Virus record (IMG/VR): IMGVR_UViG_3300028920_000016
Coordinates: 1 to 41,822 of that record
Source of the DNA: a virus
Length of the DNA: 41,822 nt
Reading direction: 5' to 3' (one strand)
A program made the translations under genes and the position numbers. The notes below the pieces were generated by a model, which saw only the letters and a list, made by a program, of their open reading frames with translations, was not told the origin of the DNA and made no database searches. Below are positions 6,296-12,588 of this stretch, in pieces (position 1 is the stretch's first letter; the number at the start of each line of letters is the position of its first letter).

Positions 6296-7639
6296 ATGCC
6301 GGGGATTGACGTAGAAACAGAGCCAGTACAGAAAGCCAACCTTCATCTAAAGACCAAGCTCAAGCCGTTGTGGAAGCCGATCAAGACAAGGTACGTTCTC
6401 CTCAACGGCGGCCGGGGAGGGGCGAAATCGTTTTCGATCACAGCATGGCTGGCCGACCGGTTAGCTAGGGAGACCGGAAGACACGCGCTATTCACTCGGT
6501 TCACAATGACTGCCGCCGAGAAGTCCATCGTTCCTGAGTTCATGGATAAGGTTGAGCGGCTGGCGCTGTCAGAGTTTCGTGCGGTAGGGCGCACGGTCGA
6601 GACACCCGGCGGCGGGCTCATACGGTTCGAGGGCATCAAGACATCGTCAGGCAACCAAACTGCCAAGCTCAAATCAATTCCGAAGATTTCGATCTGGATC
6701 TGTGAGGAAGCCGAAGAATTAGATGACGAAGACACGTTCGACATCATCGACCAATCGATCCGCGAAGATCAGTTCCAGAATCTTGTGATTCTCGTCTTCA
6801 ACCCCACGAGCATTCATCATTGGATCTATCAGCGCTTCTACAAAGGGCAGATGCCGGATGGTTCCGATGTCCCGGATGACTTTGCTGGCGTGGCTGGCGC
6901 GGCGACGTTTATTCACATGCATTGGACAGACTGCCGTCGTCATCTGGCGCCGTCCTGGATAGAGGCAGCAGAACGTTGCAAGCAGTTCCGGCCCGCGCGG
7001 TACGCGTGGATGTATGACGGGAGGTGGCAGCAAGACACAGAAGGCGCCTTGTGGAATCATTCCCTGATTCAAAAAGCCAAGTCTCAACGAATCGACATGT
7101 CTGAGCTGGTACAGATAGCAGTAGCCCTCGACCCGTCCGTCACGTCAGACGGCGACCAGGACGAAGTCGGGCTCGTATGCGCCGGAAAGACAGCAGACGG
7201 ACGGTACCTGGTGTTTTCCGACCGATCCGGGACCATGTCCGTCGGAGAATGGGCCGATAAAGCGATCATCGCCTATCAACAGTTCCAGGCGAATGCTATC
7301 GTTGCAGAGGTCAACCAGGGCGGGGATTTGGTTGAGAAGGGTATCCGCAATGCCGCGCAAGCGTTGCAGCGTACAGACTCAACAATCAACCCGCAATCTA
7401 TTCGGGTATGCCCGGTCCGCGCCAGTAAGGGGAAACTGCTGCGGGCAGAGCCTATTGCGACACTGTATGAGTTCGGGAAGGTTGCACATTTGCCGGGCCT
7501 GACTAAATTAGAGACAGAGATGTGCACATACACAGGCAAAACAGGCGAACCATCGCCCGGCAGGCTTGACGCCCTGGTCTGGGCCCTGTCGTGGCTATCC
7601 GGCAGCGTCTATTCTCGCCCAAAAATCCGGAGCCTCTAA
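6296..7639 (+). CDS. terL: Terminase large subunit (PBSX-like)
   Basis: 447 residues, normal for the PBSX-type family. The ATPase domain has Walker A-like GGRGGAKS at 38-45 and Walker B-like ICEEAEEL at about 135-142. The C-terminal RNase H-like nuclease begins ALDPSVTSDGDQDEVG and ends with RLDALVWALSWL, which carry its metal-binding acids. It pumps DNA through the portal and cuts it. The TAA is followed directly by the portal ATG. Confidence 0.92.
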   Translation: MPGIDVETEPVQKANLHLKTKLKPLWKPIKTRYVLLNGGRGGAKSFSITAWLADRLARETGRHALFTRFTMTAAEKSIVPEFMDKVERLALSEFRAVGRTVETPGGGLIRFEGIKTSSGNQTAKLKSIPKISIWICEEAEELDDEDTFDIIDQSIREDQFQNLVILVFNPTSIHHWIYQRFYKGQMPDGSDVPDDFAGVAGAATFIHMHWTDCRRHLAPSWIEAAERCKQFRPARYAWMYDGRWQQDTEGALWNHSLIQKAKSQRIDMSELVQIAVALDPSVTSDGDQDEVGLVCAGKTADGRYLVFSDRSGTMSVGEWADKAIIAYQQFQANAIVAEVNQGGDLVEKGIRNAAQALQRTDSTINPQSIRVCPVRASKGKLLRAEPIATLYEFGKVAHLPGLTKLETEMCTYTGKTGEPSPGRLDALVWALSWLSGSVYSRPKIRSL

Positions 7640-8938
7640 ATGTTTTCCGCAATCACCCGCTTTTTTTCGTCATTCAGCAAAAAAGAGATCAGCCATTCCT
7701 GGCCCGCGTTCCAGAATTTCTTAACCGGCAACGACGGGCAAGAGGCGACATGGTCATACCAAGACCGCGTGGCGAAGGGCTACATGGGGACGGACATTGT
7801 ATTCTCGGCAGTCGATATCGTGGCGAGCGCGTTCGCTTCCGTGAAGCTGTGCGCTGCGACGGTCGATAGCCAGGGGGAAGTGACGAAGCTCGGCAGGGAC
7901 CACCAGTTGAACCGGCTCCTGGCCAAGCCAAATATGTTTCAGAATCAGTCAGAGTGGCTGTATGCTGTGGCGGCATTTCGCATGCTTGGCGGGACCGGAT
8001 ATACACTCATGGACACAGGCGACCCCGCAGACTTTACAAAGCCGGTCCACCTCTGGCCCTTGGCTCCACCAGCGACTCAATTGGTGTGTGAGCAGAACGT
8101 GATGTACTGGCAGTTCCATCCGCAGGAGAGCGGTTGTATGAAGTGGGCGTTTAGGCGTTTGCCGATCGACATCGACGGCACATCGAATATTGTCGATTGG
8201 AAAGCGTTCGACCCCACATCTATCACGAAAGGGATGAGCCCACTCAAACCGGCGGACCTCGCGTCAGATATCTACCGATACGGCAATATCTGGAACCGGA
8301 CATACTTCAAGCACGGCTCCCGCCCAAGCCAAGGATTGGTGTCAGACACGAAGGACGCGAACGGCAACCCCGTATTTATGGATGAGGATCAACGCGACCT
8401 TCTCAAAAAGGAGCTGAACGAGGTATATTCAGGGCTCGCAAGCGGCAACGGCAAGCCGATCCTCCTGGAGCATATTCAACCAGTAGAGCTGAGCGCCAAC
8501 CCGAAGGACGCGGACTTTATCGAGAGCCACAAGCAGGTGGCGGCAGATGTCGCGCGCACGGCTGGCGTTCCCCCGGTTCTATTGAATCAGGGCGAGGGAA
8601 CAACATACGAGAACATGGCTCAGGCCAAGCTGAGCATGTGGGACGATACCATTATCCCGCTGGTAAATAGCCACGCTGAGGAGTTGACAGAAGACCTCGC
8701 CAGCCGGTGGGGCGACAACTTTGTGATCGTACCCGACTTCAGCGATGTATCAGCTTTAGAGCCGCGGCGGGAAACAGCCTGGAAACGAGCTGAAGAGTCA
8801 TCATTCCTGACGGTCAACGAAAAGCGCGAGCTGGTCGGTATGGATGCTATTCCCGGCGGTGACATCGTCCTGGTCGACAGCAGCAAGCTTCCGGTTGAGG
8901 TTGTCAGCACCCTCGGCATAAACGGCGTCGATGAATGA
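7640..8938 (+). CDS. Portal protein, HK97 type
   Basis: 432 residues with phage portal signatures: HQLNRLLAKPN, YTLMDTGD, DIYRYGNIWNRTYFKHGSRPSQGL, and a C-terminal PPVLLNQGEGTTYENMAQAK followed by RELVGMDAIPGGDIV. It forms the dodecameric vertex ring for DNA entry and exit. Ends in an ATGA overlap with the head morphogenesis gene, so the two are coupled. Confidence 0.92.
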   Translation: MFSAITRFFSSFSKKEISHSWPAFQNFLTGNDGQEATWSYQDRVAKGYMGTDIVFSAVDIVASAFASVKLCAATVDSQGEVTKLGRDHQLNRLLAKPNMFQNQSEWLYAVAAFRMLGGTGYTLMDTGDPADFTKPVHLWPLAPPATQLVCEQNVMYWQFHPQESGCMKWAFRRLPIDIDGTSNIVDWKAFDPTSITKGMSPLKPADLASDIYRYGNIWNRTYFKHGSRPSQGLVSDTKDANGNPVFMDEDQRDLLKKELNEVYSGLASGNGKPILLEHIQPVELSANPKDADFIESHKQVAADVARTAGVPPVLLNQGEGTTYENMAQAKLSMWDDTIIPLVNSHAEELTEDLASRWGDNFVIVPDFSDVSALEPRRETAWKRAEESSFLTVNEKRELVGMDAIPGGDIVLVDSSKLPVEVVSTLGINGVDE

Positions 8939-10692
8939 ACTGGTACAAGCAATCCGAAGACACGATACTGAGAGCAGCGATCGCGCGTCAAGAACTACTG
9001 ATGGCAGCGCTGGACATCCCGTTCGAGCGGACGGTTCAGCGCAAGCTCGCCAAATACGTCGACCGCGCAGCATCCGCCGCCGGAGATGACACGCAGTTCA
9101 GCCTCAACATGGCCTTGGAAGGAATCGACCAGGATTTACTGGCGTCATACACGGCGCAATACCGCCGAACTGGCGGCGAATTCTCGCGGGCATTCTTCGC
9201 CAGCATCCAGAAATCCCTTGCCCAGGCGGAGACCAAAGACGAGACGGACATATTCAAGACGTTGCTGGATGCGTGGATAGAGGAGAACGCCGCCGCTAGG
9301 GTGCAACTGGTGACCGAGACAACTCGAGCGCTGATCCAGGGCGCCATCGCCGAGGCCGTCAACGAATCACTTGGCCCACACGGCATGCAGCAGCTGATCC
9401 GCGAACGTGCTGGGGGAGTCATCAACGCCCAACGCGCCAAGGTCATCGCCAGGACCGAGACTCATACGGCCGCGCAATTCGCGAACTCCGCCGCCGCCGA
9501 AGCGTCCGGGGTAGAACTTCGGAAGATCTGGGTTAGTACTACCGACGAGCGGACGCGCGAAACACATCGGAAGGCTGAGAGGGATTCACGCGCCACGATC
9601 ATCAGGCTGGGTGAGAAGTTCAGCGTGGGCGGTCATCCGGCAATGTACCCAGGCGACCCAGCTCTGCCAGCAGCCGAGTCTGTCAATTGTTTCCACCCTG
9701 ATACCGAAGTCCGGGGATTTGTCACAGCGGCGTCAAAAGCCGTCTACTCTGGGGACATGGTCACCATTGAGACTCTTGGCACGCGAAAGCTGTCCGTCAC
9801 CCCTAATCACCCCATAATGACCCCTGGCGGATTCAAGGCGGCTGGTGACATTGCAAAAGGCGACAACCTTTTCGCAGACCGCGGCGCACAGGAACCGTCC
9901 GTGCTGGCAATGGACAAAAATCGTATGCCAGCCAATATCAGAGAGGTATTTGGTGCGCTTGGTGATTTGCTGCCGACGTACTCCAGAAATGCTACTGCTG
10001 TGGATTTCTACGGCGACGCTGAAGGCATTCAAAGCAATATCGATATTGTAGCGGTAGATGGCTTTTTGAAGCGTTGCGTCCAGACCCATGGCGACAGAGG
10101 CCTCAAAGAATTCTCGCTCGTACAAGCCGACGTAGTCCTGCGAGATTTCATGTGCTTTAGCCTTTCGGATTTGTTCTTCATCGGAAACGACCCTACCCTT
10201 GGCAGCGGCATTAGCTGCGGCAACTTGCTTGCGAACGGCATCCGTTCCTTGAGCTTTGATGCCCTTCCACTTCTGGCGTTCCGCATCGGATTGATCTCGC
10301 CGGTGCACTCCGTGCTTATGGAGAATTCTCGCTATCACACCGCGGTCACAACAGAAGCGCTTGGCGACCTGATGTTCCGAAATGCCAGACAAATAAAGAG
10401 CGATGACATCTGCAGGCTGGATGTCGACTCGCGCCATAGTGCGCATAGTGATTCCGGCAGCCATCAGCCGTCTGCGCATAGTGGCATAGGTCAGGCCAAA
10501 AACGTCTCCCACTTCGCGCGCGGACATTCCGGAATAGTAGAGATTGATAGCGTGGTTAATGTTGAAAGGTTTCACTACGATGGTCCTGTGCTAGATGTGG
10601 AAACTTACTCTGGTTATACTCTAGCGCAGGGTCTCATCGTTTCAAACTGTAGATGTGGGCTGGTACACAGACCGCTGATTTTGGAAGAGTAA
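8935..10692 (+). CDS. SPP1 gp7-like (MuF) head morphogenesis protein carrying an intein
   Basis: 585 residues as translated. Extein 1-251 is the head protein: helical N-terminus, then RTETHTAAQFANSAAAEASG, TTDERTRETHRKAE and ESVN; the C-terminal extein is CRCGLVHRPLILEE. Joining the two gives the family motif ending in NCRC, at which the intein is inserted. Residues 252-571 are the intein. After splicing the head protein is 265 residues, normal for the family. It follows the portal by ATGA overlap and would act inside the procapsid. Confidence 0.88.
   Translation: MNWYKQSEDTILRAAIARQELLMAALDIPFERTVQRKLAKYVDRAASAAGDDTQFSLNMALEGIDQDLLASYTAQYRRTGGEFSRAFFASIQKSLAQAETKDETDIFKTLLDAWIEENAAARVQLVTETTRALIQGAIAEAVNESLGPHGMQQLIRERAGGVINAQRAKVIARTETHTAAQFANSAAAEASGVELRKIWVSTTDERTRETHRKAERDSRATIIRLGEKFSVGGHPAMYPGDPALPAAESVNCFHPDTEVRGFVTAASKAVYSGDMVTIETLGTRKLSVTPNHPIMTPGGFKAAGDIAKGDNLFADRGAQEPSVLAMDKNRMPANIREVFGALGDLLPTYSRNATAVDFYGDAEGIQSNIDIVAVDGFLKRCVQTHGDRGLKEFSLVQADVVLRDFMCFSLSDLFFIGNDPTLGSGISCGNLLANGIRSLSFDALPLLAFRIGLISPVHSVLMENSRYHTAVTTEALGDLMFRNARQIKSDDICRLDVDSRHSAHSDSGSHQPSAHSGIGQAKNVSHFARGHSGIVEIDSVVNVERFHYDGPVLDVETYSGYTLAQGLIVSNCRCGLVHRPLILEE
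9688..10647 (+). mobile_element. Intein, 320 aa, in the gp7-like head protein
   Basis: The first residue is Cys252 (CFHPDTEV, block A). Block B is SVTPNHPIMTPGGF with His292; block F is VLDVETYSGYTLAQGL; block G is LIVSN followed by the +1 Cys of the C-extein. The penultimate residue is Ser and not the usual His, a known but slower variant. The middle contains TAVDFYGDAEGIQSNIDIV and EALGDLMFRNARQI, which I recognise from inteins at this site. It has no LAGLIDADG endonuclease in the sense frame; instead the opposite strand encodes one (9733-10575). Confidence 0.88.
9733..10575 (-). CDS. Vsr-like (EDxHD) homing endonuclease encoded antisense inside the intein
   Basis: 280 codons, read in codon-for-codon register opposite the intein. 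Two N-terminal HTH segments (MSAREVGDVFGLTYATMRRRLMAAG and ISEHQVAKRFCCDRGVIARILHKHG, split here only for reference at residues 17-41 and 65-89) precede a Vsr/EDxHD-like core: NIDIAL (177-182), VAVEI (E190), TKYLSDIGW (208-216), then GHYGVIRGDGQ. These are features of phage homing nucleases of the I-Bth0305I type. The GTG start has an AGGA eight bases upstream. The usual WH...GRH segment after VAVEI is replaced by SSSISGVRR, so catalysis may be lost or altered. Confidence 0.7.
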   Translation of the reverse strand: MKPFNINHAINLYYSGMSAREVGDVFGLTYATMRRRLMAAGITMRTMARVDIQPADVIALYLSGISEHQVAKRFCCDRGVIARILHKHGVHRRDQSDAERQKWKGIKAQGTDAVRKQVAAANAAAKGRVVSDEEQIRKAKAHEISQDYVGLYEREFFEASVAMGLDATLQKAIYRYNIDIALNAFSVAVEIHSSSISGVRRQQITKRTKYLSDIGWHTIFVHCQHGRFLCAAVCEKVVAFCNVTSRLESARGHYGVIRGDGQLSRAKSLNGDHVPRVDGF

Positions 10693-10705
10693 AAACCTCG
10701 CGACG

Positions 10706-11152
10706 CTATGGTAAATCCGATTTTTTTATGCGGCATTGCATCCAATAAATTGCACTCTCCGGACCTGCTGGCGCAGTCACGAAAGAAAATGTACTATTTG
10801 GGCTTCTGTATACCAGTACGAGTTTCGCTGGGTACCAATCTTCGTTCCAAACGTCACTGACCTCACACGGCACACGTCCGCCCTTAAGCATCGCGTCGGT
10901 GATCTTATCGCCTTCGATGTACTCGGGCTCCTCGGCTATTTCTGGCTGCGGTTTGAGCTGGTAACAGTACGGGTTATCGCCACCCGGCCCAACGTACCAC
11001 TCGCACCACGTCGCGCCCATGCATCGGCTACACTCCCAGCGGTACTCGGGCCCTTCGATGACGCGCTCCAATGCCTCAATCTTAGCGCTCAGCTTGGCAA
11101 TCACGCCCTCGTGTACTTGTCGGACTTTTTGCAGGTGCTTTAGTTCATCCAT
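10706..11152 (-). CDS. Hypothetical protein with coiled coil and Cys cluster, 148 aa
   Basis: ATG 11152 on the minus strand follows AAGGGAG at good spacing; the frame is open further 5' but runs into the tRNA-like gene. Residues 1-33 are a heptad-like helix (LQKVRQVHEGVIAKLSAKIEALERV). ECSRCMGATWC gives CxxC plus a third Cys, possibly zinc-binding. The C-terminal half (DAMLKGGRVPCEVSDVWNEDWYPAKLVLVY) looks like a small beta-barrel. It is the last gene of the minus-strand tRNA-like island. Function unknown. Confidence 0.6.
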   Translation of the reverse strand: MDELKHLQKVRQVHEGVIAKLSAKIEALERVIEGPEYRWECSRCMGATWCEWYVGPGGDNPYCYQLKPQPEIAEEPEYIEGDKITDAMLKGGRVPCEVSDVWNEDWYPAKLVLVYRSPNSTFSFVTAPAGPESAIYWMQCRIKKSDLP

Positions 11153-11179
11153 TGCGTTCTCCCTTGGTTTGGGTACTGA

Positions 11180-11256
11180 TCCTCGCTGCGGGAGTCGAAC
11201 CCGCAAGCCTTCTCGGGCGGCTCGTTTCCGAGCTGCGTTCCCACGCTATAGCGAGG
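11180..11256 (-). ncRNA. tRNA-like cloverleaf without anticodon loop
   Basis: Read on the minus strand, a 7-bp acceptor stem (CCTCGCT / AGCGAGG) and a perfect T arm (GCGGG-TTCGACT-CCCGC) are present. The middle does not form normal D and anticodon arms: it folds as GCGT-GGGA-ACGC and GCTCG-GAAA-CGAGC, both capped by GNRA tetraloops, plus a weak GCC/GGC hairpin. No U33 plus anticodon can be placed. CCA is not encoded (TCA follows). It could be a degenerate tRNA or a tRNA mimic that keeps the acceptor/T domain. Confidence 0.6.
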
Positions 11257-11260
11257 TTTG

Positions 11261-11421
11261 CTACCACACCCACCGGCGGATCTTGCCACATGCTCGACAT
11301 TCAATGTCTCTCGCCACGCCGCCGGTAAGCTGGCGATACTTGACAACGGTCTTAAACTTGGCCTTTCCACACTCACACACGCCGTTCATTTCCTTGAACA
11401 GGTTGGCTTTTTTTTGCTCAT
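11261..11421 (-). CDS. Tiny zinc-ribbon protein, possible -1 frameshift
   Basis: A 42-residue frame from ATG 11389 reads MNGVCECGKAKFK and ends with DIECRACGKIRRWVW: CxC and CxxC, a zinc ribbon. Its ATG has no well-spaced ribosome site. A second ATG at 11421 (MSKKK) reaches an eight-A run containing the slippery heptamer A AAA AAG; a -1 slip there would fuse MSKKK to ANLFKEMNGVCEC, giving 53 residues. So this is either an internal start, a programmed frameshift, or a homopolymer error. It lies between two tRNA-like genes on the same strand. Confidence 0.5.
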
Positions 11422-11447
11422 CTCACTCTTCTAGTTTGGGTTAGAGT

Positions 11448-11568
11448 TGGTACGAGAGGCAGGATTCGAACCTGCATGCCGGTAGTCTTGGGGATTCGAA
11501 CCCCGCGTCATTAATCCGGTCTTGCCGCGCCAGGGCATGTCAGCGTCTACCAATTCCGCCACTCTCGC
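11448..11568 (-). tRNA. tRNA-Leu-like gene, 121 nt, anticodon region replaced by a large insert
   Basis: The 5' half (GCGAGAG TG GCGGAATTGGTAGACGC) is a textbook phage tRNA-Leu acceptor strand and D arm. The 3' end has a perfect T arm (GCAGG-TTCGAAT-CCTGC), the matching CTCTCGT acceptor strand (first pair G-U), discriminator A and an encoded CCA. Between them are 67 bases where about 34 are expected. CATGCC pairs with GGCATG to close this region, and inside lies a second T-arm-like hairpin (GGGG-TTCGAAT-CCCC). I cannot place a credible anticodon. It may be an interrupted tRNA, a recombinant of two tRNAs, or a non-decoding RNA. Confidence 0.6.
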
Positions 11569-11634
11569 AAATGCCCGTACTTTCCGGGCTGTCAGGCACT
11601 ACCGAGGTGCCAACTCTTTACGCGCTGAGCGTAA
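11569..11634 (-). other. Spacer between tRNA-like genes with three hairpins
   Basis: Read on the minus strand: TTACGC-TCAGC-GCGTAA, then GGCAC-CTCGGTA-GTGCC, then GCCCG-GAAAGTA-CGGGC. The last two have a 5-bp stem and a 7-base loop, the geometry of an anticodon arm; the middle one has a U at the place of U33. No acceptor or T arm flanks them. They may be processing signals or parts of an RNA spanning the island. Confidence 0.4.
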
Positions 11635-11756
11635 TGGTCGGGGCGGTGGGATTCAAACCCACGACATACCTATCTGAGGGAACGTCCATTATTGCTTTTG
11701 CTAGGACTTTGCGCGCATCTCAGCATCGGATGCTCTAATCGCTGAGCTACGCCCCG
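11635..11756 (-). tRNA. tRNA-like gene with encoded CCA, enlarged and unassignable anticodon region
   Basis: On the minus strand: acceptor CGGGGCG / CGCCCCG, TA, a normal D arm (GCTC-8-GAGC), T arm GTGGG-TTTGAAT-CCCAC, discriminator A and an encoded CCA. The stretch between D and T arms is 69 bases against about 22 in a normal tRNA. It can form CTGAG/CTCAG and, inside it, GTCC/GGAC around an A-rich loop. No 5-bp stem with a 7-base loop and U33 fits. First gene after the promoter at 11795-11767. Confidence 0.6.
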
Positions 11757-11766
11757 ACTAAGTCAT

Positions 11767-11795
11767 ACTCTAGGCTTGCCCTAGCGCAATGTCAA
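11767..11795 (-). promoter_or_regulatory. Operator-type promoter for the tRNA-like island
   Basis: On the minus strand: TTGACA (11795-11790), 17-base spacer, TAGAGT (11772-11767). The spacer holds TTGCGCTAGGGCAA, the shared operator palindrome with one mismatch, at 11776-11789. Transcription would start near 11760 and run through the three tRNA-like genes to the gene at 10706. Confidence 0.75.
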
Positions 11796-11859
11796 GGGTG
11801 GAGTTAGACTTTTTCTGGATTTAACCGTAGGTTACTAGAAACCGTATTGAGGATAAGAA

Positions 11860-12588
11860 ATGGACGTAGATTATACCAAATCCCGTAGTCTGGAATACAT
11901 CACGCTGCCCTTCGAGGTCAAGGCCCTGGAGGTCAAAGAAGACGCAGCCGGAGGCAAATTTGCAGAGTTCTCCGGTTATGCTGCTGTGACCGGCAATCTA
12001 GACCAAGGCAGAGATATCATTGAGCCTGGAGCATTCAAAGATACTATTGCCGAGGGAACGGCATGGCCTATTCAGAATGACCACATATGGGATATCAAGC
12101 ACAACGCGGGATTTAACAAGGCGGCTCGCGAAGACGATCATGGCCTATTTGTAGAGGGTGAATTGAACCTGGAAAAAGAGGCTGGGCGTGAGGCGTACAG
12201 CACAATGAAGCAGGCTCAAAAGCTCGGCGCGAAAGCAGGGCTGAGCATTGGCTACAAGTTGCCGAAGGGCGGCGCTGAGTATGATGACGCAATAGATGCG
12301 CGTCGGCTCAAACGGGTTGGCGTCTTCGAATATTCTAACACGCTGTTTCCCATGAACCAATCAGCACTGGTGACCAGCGTCAAGTCGGTGATCGAGTCTG
12401 ACGACAAAGAACAGGTTTCAACAAAAAAGCGCGAGCTGGAGCGTATTCTGCGCGATGCAGGGTGCAGCCGGTCGCAATCGCTGAAGGCGGTCGCGGCTAT
12501 CTTCGAGTGTGACGCCGAAGACTCGCAGGAAGAGGCCAAAGAACTGGCCGACTACATCAACGAAATGACAAAGAGGGTGTTCTCATGA
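11860..12588 (+). CDS. Prohead maturation protease, HK97 (U35) type
   Basis: 242 residues. Family landmarks are FSGYAAVTGNLDQGRDIIEPGAF near residue 40 (split: FSGYAAV, DIIEPGAF), the catalytic-His region IQNDHIWD, LFVEGELNL and the catalytic-Ser region KAGLSIGYKLP. It cleaves scaffold and capsid N-termini inside the procapsid. Residues 185-242 are a charged helical tail typical of the scaffold-like end. Overlaps the major capsid start by four bases (ATGA). Confidence 0.88.
   Translation: MDVDYTKSRSLEYITLPFEVKALEVKEDAAGGKFAEFSGYAAVTGNLDQGRDIIEPGAFKDTIAEGTAWPIQNDHIWDIKHNAGFNKAAREDDHGLFVEGELNLEKEAGREAYSTMKQAQKLGAKAGLSIGYKLPKGGAEYDDAIDARRLKRVGVFEYSNTLFPMNQSALVTSVKSVIESDDKEQVSTKKRELERILRDAGCSRSQSLKAVAAIFECDAEDSQEEAKELADYINEMTKRVFS

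Noticed and set aside
8197-8385. Second-frame open stretch in the portal gene
   Set aside because: Short, no start signal, no motif; portal frame fully explains the region.
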